From Panacibacter microcysteis (GTDB lineage: Bacteria > Bacteroidota > Bacteroidia > Chitinophagales > Chitinophagaceae), in the NCBI RefSeq assembly GCF_015831355.1, contig NZ_JADWYR010000002.1:1364001-1428000 (forward strand): a stretch of DNA of 64,000 nucleotides. Direction: 5' to 3'. The notes below the pieces were generated by a model. It worked only from the letters and a program-made list of their open reading frames with translations, was not told the origin of the DNA and did no database searches. Below are positions 1-9,614 of this stretch, one piece after another. The position numbers were made by a program, and so were the translations under genes. Numbering within the stretch: the stretch's first letter is position 1; each line of letters opens with the position of its first letter.

Positions 1-485
1 CAGGCATCATCTGCTATGGCTGTATGCTGGTAATAGGTAAGCATACGCACACCGGTTGATAAACCCCTGGCCGTAAGCGGTACACCTGTTGCCGCTGAAG
101 CGCCGGATGCAGCTGTAATACCCGGTATTATTTCGTAAGGAATATTGTTTTCGTTCACAGCTATAAGCTCATCCAGAACATTGGAATAAAAGGCTACATC
201 TCCACCCTTTAGTCTTACAACATTCGGGTAGGCCGAGGCAAACTGAACAATCAGATCATTGATCTCGTATTGAGGAGTAGAAGCGTTACTCCTGCCCTGC
301 TTCCCTACAGGTATCACAATTGCCGCCGGGTTAACATATTCGCTGATAATCTCACTGCTTACCAGCCTGTCTGTGATCACCACTGCTGCTTTGGCTAAAA
401 CTTTAGCAGCCTTCACGGTAAGTAAATCCGGATCACCAGGCCCTGCACCTATAAAAAAAACTTTACCAAAAACCTGCTTAACCAT
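1..485 (-). CDS. cobA: Uroporphyrinogen-III C-methyltransferase, N-terminal part (gene runs off the left edge)
   Basis: Translating the reverse strand from the ATG at 485 gives an open frame of 161 codons that continues beyond base 1. It shows the SUMT landmarks: the SAM-binding start FIGAGPGDPDLLT near residues 10-22, VVRLKGGDVAFY near residue 96, and IIPGITAASGASAA near residue 125. The enzyme methylates uroporphyrinogen III twice, giving precorrin-2, the precursor of siroheme and cobalamin. In Bacteroidota this gene often lies with sulfate or nitrite assimilation genes; the neighbours that would show this are outside the window. The first base of the ATG is at 485, with no strong ribosome binding site. 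The C-terminal third is missing only because the window ends. Confidence 0.93.
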   Translation of the reverse strand, partial: MVKQVFGKVFFIGAGPGDPDLLTVKAAKVLAKAAVVITDRLVSSEIISEYVNPAAIVIPVGKQGRSNASTPQYEINDLIVQFASAYPNVVRLKGGDVAFYSNVLDELIAVNENNIPYEIIPGITAASGASAATGVPLTARGLSTGVRMLTYYQHTAIADDA

Positions 486-773
486 TAGTCCACAATTTTA
501 GTAGATTAATAAATAAAATAAAAAGCCCTACCCTCCCGGCCGAAAAACACACCTGCTTACAACACATTTCTGCCACATCATTTTTACATAATGCAGTAGT
601 GGTAAAGATGTTTGCCGGCAGTGCCATGTTTCGAAAATAAGTTTGATGGAATTTGCTAAACTGAATATCTGATCTGCTATCGTAATGTGTATTTAACAAC
701 AACACAAACAACAACGTTTGCAGATCATGCGTTGCATGGGGCAACAAGACTGAAGATGTGTGAGTTTAGCCAT

Positions 774-824
774 TAGTCTACCAGATTGGTGGTGCAAAGA
801 AACACGATAATGAATAGTCTACCA
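774..824. promoter_or_regulatory. Two direct TAGTCTACCA repeats, possible operator of the methyltransferase gene
   Basis: The ten-base word TAGTCTACCA occurs at 774-783 and again at 815-824, 41 bases apart (about four helical turns). A weaker relative, TAGTCCACAA, is at 486-495, touching the methyltransferase start. Seen directly: the repeated words. Inferred: a binding site for a regulator of the leftward gene. I cannot name the regulator. Confidence 0.35.
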
Positions 825-931
825 AATAAATAGAAAATATTCACGTGAAAAATAAGCTAACATTTGTTCGAACCCGGCCCACACTTTTCACCTGCATTAC
901 TTCCAGAAAAACCGGATTTAATGGTTGTTTC

Positions 932-1002
932 AGCTATAGTCTTCATGGCATCGCCTGTTGTGTCACTCACTTCAGCGTTCCGTTTGCATGGCGGCTGCAG
1001 CG
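932..1002 (-). repeat. GTACAAG element, type I core, degenerate outer part
   Basis: The + strand reads AGCTATAGTCTTCATGGCAT, then CGCCTGTTGTGTCACTCAC, then a diverged right arm with CATGGCGGCTGCAG. It is one of about 30 dispersed intergenic copies. Confidence 0.8.
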
Positions 1003-1219
1003 CTCCGGTTAAACAAGGCCGCTATGCAACAAATGGTTACTTCGTTTACACACAAAGACAGTTGCGCATAATTCACCTCTTGTCAGCATAAAGATGCTGT
1101 TCACATAAATTAACTACTGCTCATCTGTTTTCACCGGCAATTTTGTTTGTACCAAAGGATTAACCTGTAACATCTGTTGCACATAATCGTTCAGCATCAA
1201 AACCATTATTACCAGCATT

Positions 1220-3715
1220 ATGAAACTCGGCCCTGTTATATTAACTGCATTGATATGTTTGTCTTTTGTTGCATCTGCGCAAAAGACACCACAAAGAACG
1301 CTGGAGGCAAAACGCACCAACAGCACCATAAAAATTGATGGTCTTATAAAAGATTCGGGCTGGCAGGATGCTGCAGTAATGACCAACTTTGTCTACTTCC
1401 GGCCTACAACCGGTGCCCGCGAAGAATATGCCAACAGAACCGTTGCGTACATGATGTACAGCGATGAAGGCATTTACTTTGGGGGCTTTTGTTACGAGCG
1501 CACCAAAGACAGTATTGCAACGCAGCTAACGGGTACACGTGATGGTTTTGGCACCAACGACTACATAGGCATCATCTTCGATACCTATAATGATAACCTC
1601 AATGGCTTCGAATATTTTGTTACACCACTCGGCGAACAGTGGGATGCTAAAATGAACCCGCCAAGCATAGATGGCGAGATGGAAGACTTTAGCTGGAACG
1701 GTGTTTGGAAAAGTGGCGCTGTAATAACAGACAGCGGCTGGAGTTTTGAAATGTTCATTCCATTTTCAGCCATACGCTTTGGAAAAAAAGAAGTGCAGGA
1801 CTGGGGCTTCAACGTTACACGCCGCCGTAGAAAAACAGAGCAACAAAATACCTGGAACCCAATCGATCCCAATATCAATGGCTTTCTTACGCAGGAAGGC
1901 TTGTGGAAAGGAATATCGGATATAAAGCCGCCCATGCGTTTACAGTTTTCTCCCTATTTTTCCGTGTATGCCAATCATTTTCCGGCTAACCAGCAGGGTT
2001 TCAGCAACTGGACAAGCAGGGTAAACGGCGGGCTTGATGTAAAGTATGGCATCAACCAGGCTTTTACATTAGATGCCACGCTGATCCCGGATTTTGGCCA
2101 GGTTCAAAGCGATAACCAGGTATTGAACCTTACACCATTTGAAGTGAAGTATAATGAGTACAGGAATTTTTTTACAGAAGGTACAGAACTGTTCAGCAAA
2201 GGCAACCTTTTTTATTCCCGCAGAATTGGCGGCTCTCCGCTGCACATGTACGATTTTGCTGTTGACAGCAATGAAGCCGTGATCAAAAACCCTACAGAAT
2301 CTAAACTCATCAATGCCACTAAGATTTCCGGCAGAACGCAAAACGGTTTTGGCATCGGTTTTCTGAATGCCGTTACCAGGGCGCAGTATGCAACCATCGA
2401 AAATACGGCTACAAAACAGGAAAGACAGGCACTTACAGACCCCCTTACCAACTACAATGTGTTCGTACTTGATAAAACGATGAAATATAACTCGAGTGTA
2501 TCGCTTGTAAATACCAATGTATGGCGCAGTGGCAAAGATTATGATGCAAACGTTACTGCCGCGCTCTTTGAGTTGAACGACAAAAAGAATACCTATAATC
2601 TCGGTGGCAAACTAGCTACCAGCAACCGCTTTGGCTTGCTGCCCGATGGCAGCACTGAAACAGGTTTCAGCCATGAGCTGCATTTTAGTAAAACAAGCGG
2701 CCAGTTCAACTTTAGTCTATCACAGGAAAGAACAGATGCGAAGTTTACCAGCGACGATATGGGCTACTTTACCAACAACAATTTCCTGAACCACTACCTG
2801 TGGGTGCACTATACCTGGAACAAACCCAAAAACTGGTATAACCGCATCAATGTAAATTTCAACAGCAACATCAGCATATTGTCAAAAAAAATTGAACCGG
2901 TAAATGAAAAATACCAGTCTGCCGGTATCAATATCAACGCAAATGCACAAACAAAAAAGCTGTGGTTCTTTGGCGCGTTTATGGGCTATAATTTTTTACA
3001 AAATGACTTTTACGAGCCGAGGCAGCAGGGCTGGTATTTTAAACGCGGCGCGCAGGTGGTTACTGAGGCCTGGGTTGAAAGCAATGAGAGCAAAAAGTAT
3101 TCATTCTTCATAGATGCTCTGTTTAGAAAAAGCATCAACTTTTATAACCAGTTTGGTTTTGACATAGCTGTTGGCCAGGAATACAGGGTAAACAATAAAC
3201 TCAGTTTCTCTAACCAGTTAAACCTGCTGCCAAGATTCAACAACGTTGGGTACACATACATCAGCGGGAGCAGCAACATCAATTTTGCCAGGCGCAAAGT
3301 GAATACAATTGAAAATATCCTGAGTACCACTTACAGTTTCAGCAATAAGATGGGCATTACTTTTCGTGCAAGACACTACCTGAGTACCGTAGACAACAAA
3401 GAGTTTTTTATTTTACAGAAAAATGGGGAGCTGACGGCCAATGCCGGGTACCTGCCAGCAGCAAACCAAAATGCCAATTTCTTTAATATTGATATGGTGT
3501 ACACCTGGCAGTTTGCACCGGGAAGCTTCTTAAATGTAGTATGGAAAAATGCCACGCAGTATTACACCAATGAGGTGGAAAGAAGTTACTTCAAAAACTT
3601 TCGCAATACCATTAGTTCAGATAATAACAACAACCTTTCTATAAAAGTGATCTATTTTCTTGATTACCTCAGTGTTAGAAAACAACTGCACGGCAACAAA
3701 ACCGAACATAAATAA
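1220..3715 (+). CDS. DUF5916 protein with N-terminal CBM9-like domain
   Basis: An 831-residue secreted protein with a clear signal peptide ending near SFVASA-Q (residue 20). Residues about 30-230 resemble the carbohydrate-binding family 9-like module (IKIDGLIKDSGWQDA, SDEGIYFGGFCYE). The rest matches the DUF5916 pattern (TLIPDFGQVQSDNQVLNLTP, then EYRNFFTEG and LFYSRRIGG) and is rich in alternating aromatic strands, ending with a series of Tyr/Phe-terminated strands expected of an outer-membrane barrel. Function is unknown; a role at the outer membrane in carbohydrate binding or uptake is inference. It is transcribed alone and converges on the rhamnosidase gene. Length fits the family. Confidence 0.88.
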   Translation: MKLGPVILTALICLSFVASAQKTPQRTLEAKRTNSTIKIDGLIKDSGWQDAAVMTNFVYFRPTTGAREEYANRTVAYMMYSDEGIYFGGFCYERTKDSIATQLTGTRDGFGTNDYIGIIFDTYNDNLNGFEYFVTPLGEQWDAKMNPPSIDGEMEDFSWNGVWKSGAVITDSGWSFEMFIPFSAIRFGKKEVQDWGFNVTRRRRKTEQQNTWNPIDPNINGFLTQEGLWKGISDIKPPMRLQFSPYFSVYANHFPANQQGFSNWTSRVNGGLDVKYGINQAFTLDATLIPDFGQVQSDNQVLNLTPFEVKYNEYRNFFTEGTELFSKGNLFYSRRIGGSPLHMYDFAVDSNEAVIKNPTESKLINATKISGRTQNGFGIGFLNAVTRAQYATIENTATKQERQALTDPLTNYNVFVLDKTMKYNSSVSLVNTNVWRSGKDYDANVTAALFELNDKKNTYNLGGKLATSNRFGLLPDGSTETGFSHELHFSKTSGQFNFSLSQERTDAKFTSDDMGYFTNNNFLNHYLWVHYTWNKPKNWYNRINVNFNSNISILSKKIEPVNEKYQSAGININANAQTKKLWFFGAFMGYNFLQNDFYEPRQQGWYFKRGAQVVTEAWVESNESKKYSFFIDALFRKSINFYNQFGFDIAVGQEYRVNNKLSFSNQLNLLPRFNNVGYTYISGSSNINFARRKVNTIENILSTTYSFSNKMGITFRARHYLSTVDNKEFFILQKNGELTANAGYLPAANQNANFFNIDMVYTWQFAPGSFLNVVWKNATQYYTNEVERSYFKNFRNTISSDNNNNLSIKVIYFLDYLSVRKQLHGNKTEHK

Positions 3716-3783
3716 TACTGGCTGCGGCTTATACTATTAGCGATGTATACACTGTGATCGCTTCAGTTGATTTGTTTGTTGCC

Positions 3784-3831
3784 GTACAAGAGTGCGACGC
3801 AACAACAGCTGCCATATATGCTGCAGCCGGC
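3784..3831 (+). repeat. GTACAAG element, type II core
   Basis: Reads GTACAAGAGTGCGACGCAAC, then CAGCTGCCAT and CTGCAGCCGGC. It lies between convergent genes. Confidence 0.85.
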
Positions 3832-3898
3832 ACCATACATAAATAACGGGTTCGCTTAGCAGTATGCCGATACAGTTTGCGAAATAAGTTATATGCAT

Positions 3899-3928
3899 AA
3901 AAAACCCCGCCACTTTTACGTGACAGGG
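3899..3928 (-). terminator. Intrinsic terminator of the rhamnosidase gene
   Basis: On the reverse strand a nine-pair stem (CCCTGTCAC with GTGGCGGGG, two G-T pairs, loop GTAAAA) is followed at once by TTTTTT. It lies 26 bases after the stop codon of the leftward GH78 gene. Confidence 0.75.
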
Positions 3929-3953
3929 CGTCGTTAAAAAACGACCAGCATCT

Positions 3954-6926
3954 TTATTGCTTTACGCCTTCGTACGTCATACCCAAAGCGTTAATTTTTA
4001 TTTTAATAACCCTTCCATCGGCATCGCGTGTAAAACTAACCGTAGAACCATCTGCGCTGCTAAAGGTATCTTTTGCATCTTTTACCGGTTCGAGTTCGCC
4101 GCTGTTGCCAAAAATTTTTACAACAACCTTCCCGTTTTCATTTACTATTTCGATCATTTCCACCATTCCCCCGCCGGTTTTGTATTTGCCCGCATAGTCT
4201 GCTGCATTAACGGATATGGCGGCATCTGCCGGTTTGTTAACAGCAAAATGATACTCTCCCGAACCAATTTTTACTTTTACATATCCATCTTCCTTACCCT
4301 CTACCTGCAGTTCGCTGCTGAGAGGATTACCACTTTCGGTAATGTCTTGCCCGCCCGCTGCAGGCAGCCATATTGTTGCTGTAGTGTTAGCGGGAATGGT
4401 AACATCCATGAACATCTTACCGGCTTCTATCTTCCAGCCGCTGCTGACGGTACCATAGTAGGTATTTAAAGTAGCGGAAGCATGGGTAAAGCCACCTCCT
4501 GTATGTGGCTGCACTTTGATGTGTTTGTAACCCACACCATCTTCATATGTATCAAGCCCCACCATTTTACGGTACATCCAGTCGCCAATGGCACCGTACG
4601 CATAATGGTTAAAAGAATTCATGCCAGGTGTTTGAAAACTGCTGTCAGGCTTTTGACCATCCCATCTTTCCCAAATGGTGGTTGCACCCATTTTTACGGG
4701 GTAAAGCCAGGAAGGATAGGTGTCCTGCAATAATAGTTTATAGGCTACATCCGTAAAACCGAAACGCGTAAGTACATGGCAGAGATAGGGCGTGCCGAGA
4801 AAACCAGTCGTTAAGTGATTGCCATAACTTTTTACATTATCTGCCAACCGCTGCGCAGCCTGCCTGCGCTGGTCTTCCGGCAGCATATCGAAGTTGAGCG
4901 CAAGCACGTATGCTGTTTGTGTGCCTGAAACAAGCCGGCCATTGCCGGTAACGTACTCTTGATTAAATGCGCTTTTTATGCGTTGCAACAAAGCAGTGTA
5001 TTCAGTAACATCGTTTGTGTTGCCCAATACCTGCGCAGCATTAATAAGCAACTGTGTTGAGTTGGCATAAAAACATTGTGCAATCAGGTATTTATCTGTT
5101 ACGGCTGCGCGGCCATCATTATCATCATCGGGGCGGTAGAAGAGCCAGTCGCCAAAATGAAAGCCCGTATTCCACAGATCATTCTTCGCTGTTTTCCTGA
5201 TACTTTCGATATACGCTTTCATGCTGTTGTATTGATTTGCGAGCAGGCGTTTATCACCATAGGCAAGGTACATATTCCACGGTGCGATGGTTGCCACATC
5301 TGCCCAGCCTGCACTGCTGATGGCGGCACCCAGTACATTGGGAATGACAAATGGCACCACACCATTCTGCTGGTCGGCTTCAAGATCTTTCAGCCACTTG
5401 GCAAAGAAATTATCTACCCGGTAGTTGAAAGCAGCCGTGCGTGAAAATGCCTGTGCATCGCCTGTCCAGCCAAGGCGTTCATCACGTTGCGGGCAATCAG
5501 TTGGTACATCTAGGAAATTACCCAGCTGCCCCCATTTTATATTGTGCTGTAACTGGTTGATCATTGTATTAGACGTGGTGAACGAACCTGTTGGCTGCAT
5601 ATCAGAATACAAGACTACGGCTTCAAAATTTTCTGGCGTTATTTCACCGGGGTATCCTTCTACCTGGCAATAACGAAAGCCCTGCCATGTAAAATGTGGT
5701 TCGAATATTTCTTTTTCGCCACCTTTCAGAATGTAGTTGTTCTGAGCTTTTGCAGAACGCAGGTTATCCAGGTAAACATTACCATTTTTATCGAGCACTT
5801 CGGCATGCGAAAGGGTGATCTTATCGCCTGCTTTGCCTTTTACTTTTACCACCACCCAGCCAACCAGGTTTTGGCCAAAATCTATTACCTGCTCTCCTTT
5901 TGGCGTTTTAAATATTTTTACGGGTTTAAACACCTCGTGTTTTTTAACGGGTTCATTGTAAGTGGCTACCAATACATTCATCGGATAGTCCACGGCCTTT
6001 GCAGGTGTCCATCCGGTATCATTAAACCCGGCAGCAGACCAACCCTTTTTTTCTTTACGCGCATCAATTGTTTCTCCGTTATAAATTTCGGCGTATGTAA
6101 TGGCGCCGGTAGCTGTTTTCCAGGAGCCATCAGAAACAACCGATTCTGCAGAGCCATCTGTGTAGGTGATATCCAGCTGAAAAAGCAGGGCAATATCTTT
6201 ACCATAAACATTGGAAGAATTAGTAAACCCGATGATACCCCTGTACCAGCCACTGCCCAACACCACCCCGATAGCGTTATTGCCATTTTGCAGCATTTGC
6301 GTTACATCATAAGCCTGGTATTGTATCCTTTTCTGGTAGGCAGTCCAGCCCGGTGTAAGATATGCGTCACCCACACGTTTGCCGTTGATCTGCGCTTCGT
6401 ACATACCATGCGCGGTGATGTACGCTACCGCCGAGGAGATTTTTTTCTTTGCGGCAAATTCTTTCCTGAAATAAGGACTGGGGCGCATTACCGAATCTTC
6501 TGTGTAGCCCGGTGCAATCCACCTGGCCTTCCAGTCGCTGGGGTTAAACAACGCGGTTTGAAAAAAAGCAGGCTCGCACCAGGCAGATGGTTTGCCTGTA
6601 TTGTCCCATGCGCGTAGCTCAACTGTGTACCGTGTACCACTTTGCAGGGGTGCACCTTTGTACGCAACATGCACAGATGAATCGCTCATTACTTTGCCAC
6701 TCTTCCACACATTACCTTTTGCCGAGTACACGAGTATTTCGTAAGCGGTTTGTGTTACATTTTTTCTTTTGTCTGCTATAAGTTGCCAGCTAAAGCGCGG
6801 CTGCGCTACATCGAGACCTATGGGGTTGGAAAGATTCTCGACCAGCACATGCTGTATTTTAAGTTGAGAAAAACCAGTAAAACAGCACAGCAGTGATGTA
6901 AAAAACAAAGCAATCGATTTCGTCAT
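3954..6926 (-). CDS. Alpha-L-rhamnosidase, GH78
   Basis: A 990-residue secreted enzyme that releases terminal alpha-L-rhamnose from plant or microbial glycans. The start is placed at MTKSIALFF (6926) because this gives a normal signal peptide ending at GFSQ; an upstream in-frame ATG at 6992 would bury it. Domain order follows the family: N-terminal sandwich domains, a jelly-roll region around residues 150-330, the concanavalin-like domain, then the six-hairpin barrel. The catalytic signature DVPTDCPQRDERLGWTGD lies near residues 473-490, with the acid Glu in DER, and WERWDG follows near residue 750. After the usual beta-sandwich there is an extra domain of about 90 residues (from VNKPADAAISVNAADY) that resembles DUF3471-type tails. 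No SusC/SusD pair is nearby. Confidence 0.95.
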   Translation of the reverse strand: MTKSIALFFTSLLCCFTGFSQLKIQHVLVENLSNPIGLDVAQPRFSWQLIADKRKNVTQTAYEILVYSAKGNVWKSGKVMSDSSVHVAYKGAPLQSGTRYTVELRAWDNTGKPSAWCEPAFFQTALFNPSDWKARWIAPGYTEDSVMRPSPYFRKEFAAKKKISSAVAYITAHGMYEAQINGKRVGDAYLTPGWTAYQKRIQYQAYDVTQMLQNGNNAIGVVLGSGWYRGIIGFTNSSNVYGKDIALLFQLDITYTDGSAESVVSDGSWKTATGAITYAEIYNGETIDARKEKKGWSAAGFNDTGWTPAKAVDYPMNVLVATYNEPVKKHEVFKPVKIFKTPKGEQVIDFGQNLVGWVVVKVKGKAGDKITLSHAEVLDKNGNVYLDNLRSAKAQNNYILKGGEKEIFEPHFTWQGFRYCQVEGYPGEITPENFEAVVLYSDMQPTGSFTTSNTMINQLQHNIKWGQLGNFLDVPTDCPQRDERLGWTGDAQAFSRTAAFNYRVDNFFAKWLKDLEADQQNGVVPFVIPNVLGAAISSAGWADVATIAPWNMYLAYGDKRLLANQYNSMKAYIESIRKTAKNDLWNTGFHFGDWLFYRPDDDNDGRAAVTDKYLIAQCFYANSTQLLINAAQVLGNTNDVTEYTALLQRIKSAFNQEYVTGNGRLVSGTQTAYVLALNFDMLPEDQRRQAAQRLADNVKSYGNHLTTGFLGTPYLCHVLTRFGFTDVAYKLLLQDTYPSWLYPVKMGATTIWERWDGQKPDSSFQTPGMNSFNHYAYGAIGDWMYRKMVGLDTYEDGVGYKHIKVQPHTGGGFTHASATLNTYYGTVSSGWKIEAGKMFMDVTIPANTTATIWLPAAGGQDITESGNPLSSELQVEGKEDGYVKVKIGSGEYHFAVNKPADAAISVNAADYAGKYKTGGGMVEMIEIVNENGKVVVKIFGNSGELEPVKDAKDTFSSADGSTVSFTRDADGRVIKIKINALGMTYEGVKQ

Positions 6927-7282
6927 AGCTAAAGTTGAGGTTGTCAGCCAATTCTGATCAGTGGCCCAAAATAACACAGAAAAAATAAGCAACCATCATG
7001 TACTATCCTGTTAAAGATTGGTGGGCCGTACTGCAGGAATGCTATTAAACGTTCGTTGCGTCGCACTCTTGTACGGCAGATCGCTATGCAGCAGCGATAC
7101 TGCATTGCTGACGGCGCAGCCCACATACTTTCTGGTAAGCTTGTTGCATAAACCAGTGTGAAAACAGGGATGCAGGCATTGCGCCGTTAATGTTTTTACA
7201 TGCTATATTGATTGGATAGTTTGCTTACAGCGTAAGTGCTGCCAGTTTGCTACGTTTACCTATACTTATATTATTTGTATTA
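6927..7282. other. Intergenic region of 356 bp
   Basis: It contains one GTACAAG element at 7023-7074 and presumably the rhamnosidase promoter. I see nothing else; 7141-7282 is AT-rich with no clear hairpin followed by a T-tract. Confidence 0.5.
7023..7074 (-). repeat. GTACAAG element, type II core
   Basis: The + strand reads GGGCCGTACTGCAGGAATGC, then CGTTGCGTCGCACTCTTGTAC split across 7054-7074. Its left arm (TGCAGGAATGCTATT) is shared with the copy at 58103-58152. Confidence 0.85.
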
Positions 7283-7681
7283 TTAATAGCCATGCCTGCC
7301 ATGTGTGGGCAAAAAGAACAAAAATTCTTTTTTTCGGCCATCTGTGAAATGCTGGAAATACCCTTTTCCTGAGGCTTCCCGTATCAGGTAAGTGGTAGTA
7401 AATGGTGGTTGCTTTTTTTTGTCATATAACAGATACAAGCTATCGTTTGAGGCTTCGTTTATACATATGCCGGAATAAATTACTGCACGGTTGCCATTAC
7501 TTATGAAATAAGTGAAATGACCAGTTTTTGAAATCACGAAAGTGCGTGTATTTACAGTATCTTCATTCCATAGTACAAACATAGGATTGTCGAGAGCTTT
7601 CGTGTGGTTTACATTATTCTTTGTACCCTTACAAGCTGTTGCAAAAGCGATCAAAACAAAAATTATAATTGAATTTTTCAT
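7283..7681 (-). CDS. Small lipoprotein of unknown function
   Basis: A 132-residue protein. The start is set at MKNSIIIFVLIAFATACKG (7681), which gives a textbook lipoprotein signal with the lipobox Cys at residue 17; an upstream in-frame ATG at 7699 adds six residues and is less likely. The mature part has alternating strands (TFVISKTGHFTYF, SNGNRAVIYSGIC) and ends in basic and aromatic residues. No domain is recognised. It sits between two GTACAAG elements in opposite orientation (7023-7074 and 7770-7820) and between two leftward glycosidase genes, but the gaps make a shared operon uncertain. Confidence 0.7.
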   Translation of the reverse strand: MKNSIIIFVLIAFATACKGTKNNVNHTKALDNPMFVLWNEDTVNTRTFVISKTGHFTYFISNGNRAVIYSGICINEASNDSLYLLYDKKKQPPFTTTYLIREASGKGYFQHFTDGRKKEFLFFLPTHGRHGY

Positions 7682-7769
7682 ACAGGAATAATCTTTCACA
7701 CGCTGTAATTCAAATCTTACATACTGAACAAGATATTATTGCAGCATCGCTGATGCATAGTGATACACC

Positions 7770-7820
7770 GTACAAGAGTGCGACGCAACGAAAGCTTCAT
7801 TGAAATGCTACAGCCGGGCT
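7770..7820 (+). repeat. GTACAAG element, type II core, abutting the GH2 stop
   Basis: Reads GTACAAGAGTGCGACGCAAC, then GAAAGCTTCATTGAAATGC and ACAGCCGGGCT, ending six bases before the GH2 stop codon. On the GH2 transcript it would be the immediate 3' untranslated sequence. Confidence 0.85.
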
Positions 7821-7826
7821 CATTAT

Positions 7827-9614
7827 TTATTTCCTGTATTTTTTTTCCTGTGCATCGTACCAGGCCTTCATTACAAAAAAAGCTTTTTTCTTTTTACCTG
7901 TTTCTGTGTATAAGCCCTTGCGGTTCCAGCCTTCCTGGTAGATCGGGTTTAAACGTTTGGGCGATCGAAAATCTACGAGTATCCATGGGGAAGTGCCCCG
8001 CAAGGCAGGAATACTGCTGATAAGTTTCAACTGGTTTTTGTAGAAAAGCTCCTGCATTTCTTCTGAAAAGCGCGTAGCACTGTCTGCATAAAACCCACCC
8101 AGGGCTTCTGCGCCAAACTCGCTTACCACAACAGGCTTGTCTGCCATAACATCAAACCGGTATTGCGGTATGTCAGCCGCATTCTGCCCATACCAGCCTA
8201 TATATTCATTGAAAGAAATGATATCGAGTTTATCAGCCAGGTTGTCTGACAAGCGGAAAGTATTGGTGCTGTCGATGCCACCGAGTAGCGCGGCAGATAC
8301 AAGGCGTGTGGTATCCATACGGCGTACATGGTCGGCAAGATCGCTCATGAATTTGAGCCGCGTATCTGTATTAGGCGTTTCGTTGCCGATTGACCAGATG
8401 ATAACGCTGGCGCGGTTTTTATCACGGTAAATGAGTTCACTCATCTGCTGTTTGGCATTCTCATATGTAATGCCGTTATTGAATTCTACGTTCCAGTAAA
8501 CAGGTATTTCTTCCCACAATAATAAGCCCATTTCATCTGCAAGGTGGCTTACATATTCGTTGTGCGGGTAATGTGCCAGCCTTACATAATTGCAGTTGAG
8601 TTCTTTGGCCCATGACAGCAACATTTTAAGATCTGCCTTGCTGCGTGGTTTGCCGGGTATAAATGGATTTTCTTCGTGCAAACAAACACCCCGCAAAAAG
8701 ATTGATTTACCATTGAGCAAAATGTCTTTGCCGCGTGTTTCAATTGTTCTGAAACCTATGCGGTCTGTGGCGGTATCTGTATTGGCAAATATTTTAATGG
8801 TGTACAACTGCGGGTTTTCGGGCGTCCACAATTCTACATTCTTTATGGGAAAAATAAAAGTGGCGCGGCCGCTTGAATTGGTTGGTATTTTTATCTGCAG
8901 GTTTGCTTCGAGCACCTGCACCGTAATTTCCTGCGAAGTCTGCATGCCTTTTAGCTGCACGTAGCCGGTAAGATTCTTCATATCCTGGGTTAACTGCAGG
9001 CTATAGTCATTCACATATGTCTCGTTGGTTTCGGCAAGCACCACATCTCTTGTTATGCCGCCGTAGTTCCACCAGTCATAATTATCTGATGGTACATTTT
9101 CTGCATAACGCGTGTTATCCGTTTTTACAACAATAAAATTATCACCATCTGCAATCTTATCTGATATCTCGAACTGGAAAGGCGTAAAACCACCTTCGTG
9201 AGATCCTAAAAGACGGCCATTAAGGTATACCTCTGCTTTGTAATTGGCGGCGCCGAAGTTTAAAAAATATCTTTTACCATTTTGCGGGTGCGCTACAAAA
9301 TCGCGCTGAAACCATACAATACCTTCATAATATTTCAGTTCTTCTTTCTGGGAGTTCCAGTCTCCGGGAACATTGATTGTTGGTGCGGTTGAAAAGTCAT
9401 ACTCAAGCAATTCGCTGTCGTTTTCCTGCTGTTTGTTCATAAAGAACTTACGTTCATCGCCGGTGTTGTAAGGGTCTACAATGTAGTGCCATTTACCATC
9501 TAGATTTGTGATATTCCGGCCTTTGATATTTTGTATGATATTGAAGTTAACCTGTGCAGACAGATTTGCCAACAACATAAAAATACCACAGAACAACAGG
9601 ATGGATTTTTTCAT
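7827..9614 (-). CDS. GH2 beta-glucuronidase or beta-galactosidase, secreted
   Basis: A 595-residue enzyme. The start at MKKSILLFCG (9614) gives a signal peptide ending at NLSAQ; longer in-frame starts reach 9659 but spoil it. The order is jelly-roll sugar-binding domain (GDWNSQKEELKYYEGIVWFQ, YLNGRLLGSHEGGFTPFQFE), immunoglobulin-like domain, then the TIM barrel. The acid/base Glu is in IIWSIGNETPN near residue 410 and the nucleophile in VVVSEFGAEALGG near residue 498, close to the spacing in E. coli glucuronidase (413 and 504). NYGGITRDVVL and RLAHYPHNEYV are also typical. The length (about 600) fits glucuronidase better than the large galactosidases, but the substrate cannot be fixed from sequence. 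Confidence 0.93.
   Translation of the reverse strand: MKKSILLFCGIFMLLANLSAQVNFNIIQNIKGRNITNLDGKWHYIVDPYNTGDERKFFMNKQQENDSELLEYDFSTAPTINVPGDWNSQKEELKYYEGIVWFQRDFVAHPQNGKRYFLNFGAANYKAEVYLNGRLLGSHEGGFTPFQFEISDKIADGDNFIVVKTDNTRYAENVPSDNYDWWNYGGITRDVVLAETNETYVNDYSLQLTQDMKNLTGYVQLKGMQTSQEITVQVLEANLQIKIPTNSSGRATFIFPIKNVELWTPENPQLYTIKIFANTDTATDRIGFRTIETRGKDILLNGKSIFLRGVCLHEENPFIPGKPRSKADLKMLLSWAKELNCNYVRLAHYPHNEYVSHLADEMGLLLWEEIPVYWNVEFNNGITYENAKQQMSELIYRDKNRASVIIWSIGNETPNTDTRLKFMSDLADHVRRMDTTRLVSAALLGGIDSTNTFRLSDNLADKLDIISFNEYIGWYGQNAADIPQYRFDVMADKPVVVSEFGAEALGGFYADSATRFSEEMQELFYKNQLKLISSIPALRGTSPWILVDFRSPKRLNPIYQEGWNRKGLYTETGKKKKAFFVMKAWYDAQEKKYRK

Larger units (their letters stand above)
486..1219. 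other. Divergent intergenic region of 734 bp
   Basis: This gap lies between the leftward methyltransferase and the rightward DUF5916 gene. It holds the TAGTCTACCA repeats and one GTACAAG element (932-1002). I see no convincing gene. Short reverse-strand frames at 478-747 and 1114-1386 lack recognisable domains, and the second overlaps the signal peptide of the DUF5916 gene. Confidence 0.5.

Noticed and set aside
478-747. 89-codon reverse frame upstream of the methyltransferase gene
   Set aside because: It overlaps the methyltransferase start, has no recognisable domain and has unusual composition.
1114-1386. Reverse-strand frame ending LNDYVQQMLQVNPLVQTKLP
   Set aside because: The end looks protein-like, but the frame overlaps the signal peptide of the DUF5916 gene on the other strand and has no domain or start signal.
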